In this document: one piece after another, positions 33,800 to 35,932 of the stretch
Layout of the letters: each line of letters starts with the position of its first letter
Position numbering within the stretch: position 1 is the first letter of the stretch
Assembly (NCBI GenBank): GCA_011056645.1
Contig: DSEL01000151.1
Span: 1-35,932 of the forward strand
Direction: 5' to 3'
Source of the DNA: Candidatus Atribacteria bacterium
GTDB taxonomy: Bacteria; Atribacterota; Phoenicimicrobiia; Phoenicimicrobiales; Phoenicimicrobiaceae
Length of the DNA: 35,932 nt
Made by a program: the position numbers and the translations under genes
The notes under the pieces: model-generated
Database searches by the model: none
Told to the model about the DNA's origin: nothing
What the model saw: the letters and a program-made list of their open reading frames with translations, nothing else

Positions 33800-34276
33800 A
33801 TGTTGATTAATTTTAAACATAAGATAAATAATACAACGATTATCTGTATTATGATATTTATCTGGAACACAATATATATGATTGAAGCTATTAATATGGG
33901 TTCACCTATAAGAAAAGGAAGGGTTGATGTTAATTTTTTCCCGATAGTAATTTCTTGCTTAATGTATCTTATAACATTATATCTATTGATTGATTCTTTG
34001 AAACAAAAAAAAGAAATAATTGATTTTAATTTGACAAATAAAACTAAACCCATACTAATCATTATCTTTACCGTTATTTATATTCTAATTTTAAAATCGA
34101 CCGGTTATATGTTATCTTCGATTCTTTATATTTTTAGTATCATTTCAATTTTCGATTCTAAAAAAAGAAAGCTGTATATAAAAATTATCTACGCTGTCAT
34201 TATTACTGTTCTAATATTTTTGTTATATGAAAAAATATTTGCAATAAGATTGCCTAAATTGGGAGGTATATTTTAA
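33800..34276 (+). CDS. tctB: Tripartite tricarboxylate transporter, small membrane subunit
   Basis: A 158-residue, four-helix membrane protein. Start ATG 33800 follows AGGAGGG by 7 bases; the upstream TTG at 33776 lies inside the hairpin and is rejected. Hydrophobic segments fall at about residues 14-32, 47-65, 82-100 and 125-145. There is a conserved-type N-terminal segment with a Gly/Pro turn (NMGSPIRKGRVDVNFFPIV). Sequence conservation in TctB is low, and the assignment rests on topology and its place between tctC and tctA. It overlaps tctA by one base (TAATG). Confidence 0.85.
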   Translation: MLINFKHKINNTTIICIMIFIWNTIYMIEAINMGSPIRKGRVDVNFFPIVISCLMYLITLYLLIDSLKQKKEIIDFNLTNKTKPILIIIFTVIYILILKSTGYMLSSILYIFSIISIFDSKKRKLYIKIIYAVIITVLIFLLYEKIFAIRLPKLGGIF

Positions 34277-35784
34277 TGGAAAATATACAAGGTATACTAA
34301 ATGGTTTTGTCGTATTAACAAATCTAACTATCTTTATTTATTTAGTTATAGGGTTTTTTATAGGCATGTTTTTTGGGGCGGTACCAGGACTCACTTCTTG
34401 TTTAGCAATAGCCTTGATTTTACCTTTAACTTATAGTATGGATATCGTGAGTTCTTTGGTTATGTGTATGGGGATATTTATGGCCGGTATATATTCGGGA
34501 AGTATTACCGCTATTACTATTAATATACCGGGTGCTCCTTCTGCAATGATGACTGCTTTAGAAGGGAATAAATTAATGCAAAATGGTCAAGGAGCAAAAG
34601 CCCTGGGACATGCTGCTTTTGGTTCAATGATAGGTGGAACGATCGGAAGTATTTTATTAATGCTGATTGCTCCTTTTTCGTTAAAATTAGCTTTAATGAT
34701 TAGAACGCCTGGAAAATTTTCTCTAATTCTATTTGCACTGGTGGTTATTATTCTGATTAATCGAAAGTCTTTGGCAAAGGGTGCAATTGCTACCTTCCTG
34801 GGAATTATGCTTGCTACAATAGGAATTGACTTAATGAAACCGATGGTACGTTTTAATTTTGGTTTTAATGTTTTAACTGAAGGGATAGATTTAATGGCGG
34901 TAATTATTGGCACATTTGCCGTTAGTGAAGTATTGATCCAAGCTGAAAAAAGCCAAGATGAAGTCAGTGTAAAAAAAGAAGAAACTGAGCATAAATTAAA
35001 TAGGCGGGATTTTATTCCAAAATGGAAAGATATTAAAGAAATTGGGATAGTATCCTATATTAAAAGTGCATTGATTGGTTTTTTTGTTGGTGTGCTTCCG
35101 GGAGCAGGCGGTTCAATGGCTGCTTTTATTTCCTATTCCGAAGCGATAAGGGCATCAAAACATCCGGAAAGGTTTGGTACTTCAGAAACAGTAGAAGGTA
35201 TAGCGGCAGCTGAAACGGCGAATAATGCCATGTGTGGCGGAGCTCTGGTTCCCATGTTAACTTTTGGTATCCCGGGAGATGCAACAACAGCAGTTGTATT
35301 AGGAGTATTAATTATTAATGGATTACAGCCCGGACCTCAATTAATGAGTACGCAATTTCATTTGGTCGCTCCCATGTTCGCTGCTTTATTTGTAAGTGCT
35401 TTGATATTGTTGCCTTTAAGTCTTTTTCTGCTTGGACCTTATTGTATAAAAATAGTTTTAATAGATAGAGGTATATTATATGCCAGTATTGCAACAGTAG
35501 CAATCGTTGGAGCTTATGTTAGCACCTTTTCGATTTTTCAGATGTTCATGGCTTTAATTATGGGAATCATCGCTTATATCCTTAGAAAGCAAAATTTTCC
35601 AGTTGTTTGTCTATTGTTAGGTTTTATATTAGGGCCTATGGCAGAAGATTATTTCAGAAGAGCCCTTTCCCTTGGGCATGGCAATCCTTTAATTTTCTTT
35701 AGAAGTGCCGATAGTGTCTTCTTTTTAGTTCTAACAATAGTATTTTACTATTTCTTAATTGTTCGTCGTCGACCGGGAAAATAG
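34276..35784 (+). CDS. tctA: Tripartite tricarboxylate transporter, large membrane subunit
   Basis: The transport channel subunit, 502 residues with about 10-12 membrane helices. TctA signatures are GMFFGAVPGLTSCLAIALILPLTY, GIYSGSITAITINIPGAPSA (the first repeat) and FFVGVLPGAGGSMAAFISYSEA, ETANNAMCGGALVPMLTFGIPGDATTAV (the second repeat). The inverted-repeat gly/pro-rich loops are thought to form the substrate site. Uptake is driven by an ion gradient. It is co-translated with tctB. After the stop there is an 81-base AT-rich gap, then a probable dehydrogenase gene. Confidence 0.94.
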   Translation: MENIQGILNGFVVLTNLTIFIYLVIGFFIGMFFGAVPGLTSCLAIALILPLTYSMDIVSSLVMCMGIFMAGIYSGSITAITINIPGAPSAMMTALEGNKLMQNGQGAKALGHAAFGSMIGGTIGSILLMLIAPFSLKLALMIRTPGKFSLILFALVVIILINRKSLAKGAIATFLGIMLATIGIDLMKPMVRFNFGFNVLTEGIDLMAVIIGTFAVSEVLIQAEKSQDEVSVKKEETEHKLNRRDFIPKWKDIKEIGIVSYIKSALIGFFVGVLPGAGGSMAAFISYSEAIRASKHPERFGTSETVEGIAAAETANNAMCGGALVPMLTFGIPGDATTAVVLGVLIINGLQPGPQLMSTQFHLVAPMFAALFVSALILLPLSLFLLGPYCIKIVLIDRGILYASIATVAIVGAYVSTFSIFQMFMALIMGIIAYILRKQNFPVVCLLLGFILGPMAEDYFRRALSLGHGNPLIFFRSADSVFFLVLTIVFYYFLIVRRRPGK

Positions 35785-35865
35785 ATAGAATAATGGTTGA
35801 AAAAAAAGATTTATTTTGTGATTAAGAAAATAAAAAATTATTATATTCAAGAAAAGATAACCAAG

Positions 35866-35932
35866 ATGATAAAAAAATTTAAAGTTCTATTATTAGAAAA
35901 TATTGATCAGAAAGGAATTGATATTCTTAAGA
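35866..35932 (+). CDS. Probable D-2-hydroxyacid (phosphoglycerate-type) dehydrogenase, 3'-truncated by window edge
   Basis: Only 22 codons are visible: M-IKKFKVLLLENIDQKGIDIL-K. This pattern (KVLL...ID..GI.IL) is typical of the first strand and helix of D-3-phosphoglycerate/D-2-hydroxyacid dehydrogenases. The ribosome binding site is weak (AAGA). If right, it would add a hydroxyacid-oxidising enzyme next to the LarA-like protein and the transporter. The identification is tentative because so little is present. Confidence 0.5.
   Translation, partial: MIKKFKVLLLENIDQKGIDILK

Overview
This is a dense, AT-rich bacterial window. All 36 genes I accept lie on the + strand, with short gaps, several stop/start overlaps and purine-rich ribosome binding sites. 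The gene content points to a strict anaerobe: ferredoxin-linked 2-oxoacid oxidoreductase (KorABCD), corrinoid methyl transfer, sulfide-based homocysteine synthesis (DUF39/NIL-ferredoxin) and citramalate-based isoleucine synthesis. T-box control resembles Firmicutes, but the mix would also suit an uncultured anaerobic phylum such as Atribacterota. That placement is a low-confidence inference.

Region 1 (1-20087) is an amino-acid biosynthesis supercluster. Branched-chain genes are ilvD, ilvB, ilvN, ilvC, leuA, a Leptospira-type citramalate synthase (cimA), leuC, leuD and a LeuB-type dehydrogenase. They cover valine and leucine plus isoleucine from pyruvate; no threonine deaminase gene is present. 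pheA and proC are embedded. Interleaved is a methionine module. DUF39, NIL-ferredoxin and a UPF0280/ApbE-like protein suggest homocysteine made directly from sulfide. Separate proteins match each piece of cobalamin-dependent methionine synthase: homocysteine domain (1-441), B12 domain (13875), methyl-pterin domain (14525) and reactivation domain (16465). MetF (15392) sits with them.

The 626-base gap between ilvD and ilvB is the most striking regulatory region. It holds a promoter candidate, a T-box leader with its own terminator, then a ykkC-class aptamer (best guess ppGpp type) with a second terminator. This looks like two antitermination gates in series, both of which should open in amino-acid starvation.

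Region 2 (20088-28947) begins with a strong promoter overlapping probable operator repeats and a GntR/FCD regulator. Next come a three-gene flavoprotein cassette (FAD oxidoreductase with a BFD-like iron-sulfur tail, FAD/NAD oxidoreductase, DUF1667), then sucC-sucD and korD-A-B-C. The SucCD-Kor block would take 2-oxoglutarate to succinyl-CoA and succinate with reduced ferredoxin and ATP.

Region 3 (28948-35932) holds an aminotransferase, a LarA/DUF2088 nickel-pincer-type protein, a DapA/NanA-family lyase, a tripartite tricarboxylate transporter (tctC-tctB-tctA) and the first codons of a probable D-2-hydroxyacid dehydrogenase. It looks like a carboxylate or hydroxyacid uptake and catabolism locus of unknown substrate.

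Four intergenic gaps in region 1 (5968-6122, 8523-8771, 12873-13028, 16256-16464) contain short, degenerate, tandem-like repeat words shared between gaps in both orientations. I saw no tRNA, rRNA, CRISPR array, insertion sequence or phage gene.
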